A DNA stretch of 64,000 nucleotides from Symbiodinium natans (taxonomy: Eukaryota; Sar; Dinophyceae; Suessiales; Symbiodiniaceae). The translations under genes were made by a program, and so were the position numbers. This document shows, piece by piece, positions 62,027-64,000 of this stretch. The stretch covers positions 62,001 to 126,000 of the forward strand of contig CAJNDS010000488.1 in the NCBI GenBank assembly GCA_905221605.1, given 5' to 3'. The notes under the pieces are model-generated. The model did no database searches. It worked only from the letters and a program-made list of their open reading frames with translations, and was not told where the DNA came from. Position 1 is the first letter of the stretch, and every line of letters begins with the position of its first letter.

Positions 62027-64000
62027 AGCTAGGATGCCCAATAGTTGTATTGTTCGTCCTGTAGGTTTGGGTGACACACATACATATGGATATGGGTATG
62101 GATATGTATATGTAGACTAAACCCTAAACACTGTAAGCCCTATCTTGTTCCTCATCCTTGTGAAATCCGAGTTGACCAGGTCCTATACTTCCCCTACAAT
62201 CAGTCCCATATAGCCGCATTGATGCCTGATTTGGGAGAGAGGGAGAGAGGGAACATGCAACACCTGTGACTGTGAGGCTCTGGGCATTGAAATGGCTCAG
62301 GTCTTGTGCAGCCAAGGCACAGCCCAGAACAACCGGACTTCTCCTCCGTGCCCTTCTCGTGGGTCTCGTTGGCAGGCCCTATTGTTGCTGTCGCCTTGGT
62401 TGACATCATTGTCCTGCTATTCTTGATGGCTGTAGTGGAAAAATGCGTGTAGTCGTAGGTGCTATAACTTAGGTTTGGAGGTGCCCCCTTCACCCTTCCT
62501 TGTTCAGTCTTTCAATGTCTAAACACGTTTCACGGACCCCACGTCATGATTTGTAACCCCACTCCCCCTTGCCCGCGCTTTTCCCCCGGCCTCCTCACCC
62601 TGTGTTGCTTTGAAGTCTTGTTATGGGTGTTGTAAAGCGTTCCAAAAGCAAGAGGGGGCGCAGCACGACCCAGGCATACTTCAGATGATGACACCGTAGA
62701 TTCGGTGATTGAACAGTGAGTTGCTTGAGCCTGCCTACTTCCACTGTGCATCGCGGAGGCGCGAGCATCCTCGACCATTCGTTTCTCCCAATGGTTTTTC
62801 AAGCATCAACTGGAGCCATCCCGTTCCTAAACAGATGAGAGTTGAGGAACTGCTCAAGGCTTTGATGCTGCGGGTGTTGGGGGTACACTTCTTGCCTGCC
62901 CTGCAACGCATGCCGTCTGATCGACTAGACCTTAAATCAGCTGTGCTGCGGTCGTGGGTTGTGGAGTTGTCACGATCTTCTCAGGCGAGAGAGGGCTGGA
63001 CGACTCGCTGGGCGGCGGGAGGGGCTGCTTGCCTGCGACTGCATTGTCAAGAGACATAACTTGCACAACAACTGCGAGGACAGAGTCGACAGATCGAGCA
63101 GGCATGCGCCACCAGAAAGCCCATTTTGCACAAAGCCTGAGCAATGAGGAGGTGCATGCTAGCTCGATAGACTCGACCTTTTGACAGCACCCCACGATCC
63201 AAAAGACACAGACATAAGGCACCCTGAAGCCGCGACAACGCAAAGTCACCAAGCTGTGAAGCCAGGTGCCCAGATCTTGCACATCCTCAGTCTCGACTAT
63301 TCTGAACCGAAGGGCGAATTACACCTCAACTCCCTGTGAGGTCGAAGGACGTCTTCCGGCTGTCATTTGTCCAAAGGACGCAATGTCTATGCAAGTCAGA
63401 AATCATTCATGAGTCTTGAGAAGACCTTACACAACTCACGGTGCCTCCGATGCTGTGGGAAGTCGCCGCCTGTGGCTGCAGCAATGAAGGGCCTTGGGGC
63501 GGCTGCGGTGTCTCGCATGCCTCCTCGGAGCATTTGGGGCTTGCCAAGTAGGTTGGGAAAAGGCTTGAAGGCTTAGGGCCTGGAGTTTCGACTCGCCACT
63601 CAGGCAAGCCGAGAGTTCAGGTTGAGAGTATGTCGAATTGGTCGCAAGCCCCTTAAAAGCAAGATGATATTTGCACGTGCTTTCAGCAGTGCTTTCGCAA
63701 CCTCGGAGGAAGCGACGACCAAGGCCGCCAGTGCTGACACCACCACTGCAAAGGCGCGGAGCATCCTCGGTGGTTTCGCAAGCATCATGAGGGCCAAGAG
63801 TGGTGCAATGCGTAGAAGGCTCTGTTGGGGCTAGCGCTCAGGCATTCGGAGTTCCAAGTAAGGAAATTGATCGATGGGTTGATTCATCCAAAATCTTAGC
63901 TAACTTGCGGCGATGATTGGAAACCCGAGAGAATCGATGAACTGACCATGGAGAAGCCGGAATCAGCACACATCCTTGAACTCCGAGGGCCGAACCTTGA
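62027..64000. other. No confidently supported gene
   Basis: A short ATAYGGAT-type repeat lies at 62,075-62,115. Frames of up to 116 codons (for example 62709-63059, plus strand) have no recognisable motif. An Ala/Ser/Thr-rich plus frame at 63,622-63,834 is probably compositional. Confidence 0.4.

Overview
The window looks like nuclear DNA of a dinoflagellate, possibly a Symbiodiniaceae-type alga. This is inferred from very sparse host coding sequence, dense microsatellites, no bacterial gene organisation, and retroelement proteins of a kind I associate with that group. No rRNA, tRNA or CRISPR array was recognised. Two large retroelements supply almost all convincing coding sequence. The rest is mostly non-coding, with simple repeats, small tandem duplications and one AT-rich island.

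Layout. At 0.4-1.5 kb on the minus strand is one candidate multi-exon host gene whose last exon encodes a Gly/Met/Pro-rich repeat protein. From 1.5 to 26 kb there is essentially no recognisable gene. This part holds an 85-bp tandem repeat (2.85-3.1 kb), an AT-rich island at 8.75-11.75 kb with two copies of a 229-bp MITE flanking a foldback element, and several satellites. At 26.46-32.79 kb on the plus strand lies a LINE: AP endonuclease, reverse transcriptase with one frame break, four Cys/His fingers, and an apparently complete ubiquitin-specific protease (USP, peptidase C19) domain at the C-terminus. It is bracketed on both sides by a (GTT)n microsatellite, which suggests insertion into that repeat. 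From 33.3 to 48.3 kb no gene could be supported with confidence.

At 48,350-62,021 on the minus strand is a 13.7-kb Ty1/copia retrotransposon with identical 145-bp LTRs and a 5-bp target duplication (ATTTC). It has three long reading frames: gag-protease, integrase plus the start of RT, and the rest of RT with RNase H. The gag/integrase junction carries a textbook-like -1 frameshift signal. The third frame runs about 1,725 residues past RNase H. That extension contains, in order, a 2-oxoglutarate/Fe(II) dioxygenase-like domain with its H-x-D...H...R residues, a cytosine-methyltransferase-like domain, an SGNH-hydrolase-like domain, a Tpt1/KptA (RNA 2'-phosphotransferase)-like domain and a zinc ribbon. 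A copia element carrying such a set of nucleic-acid-modifying enzymes is the most unusual thing here. Dinoflagellate DNA is known to be rich in 5-hydroxymethyluracil, so an element-borne thymine or methylcytosine oxygenase is a plausible but untested idea.

The two elements belong to unrelated classes, yet each carries host-type enzyme domains downstream of its reverse transcriptase.
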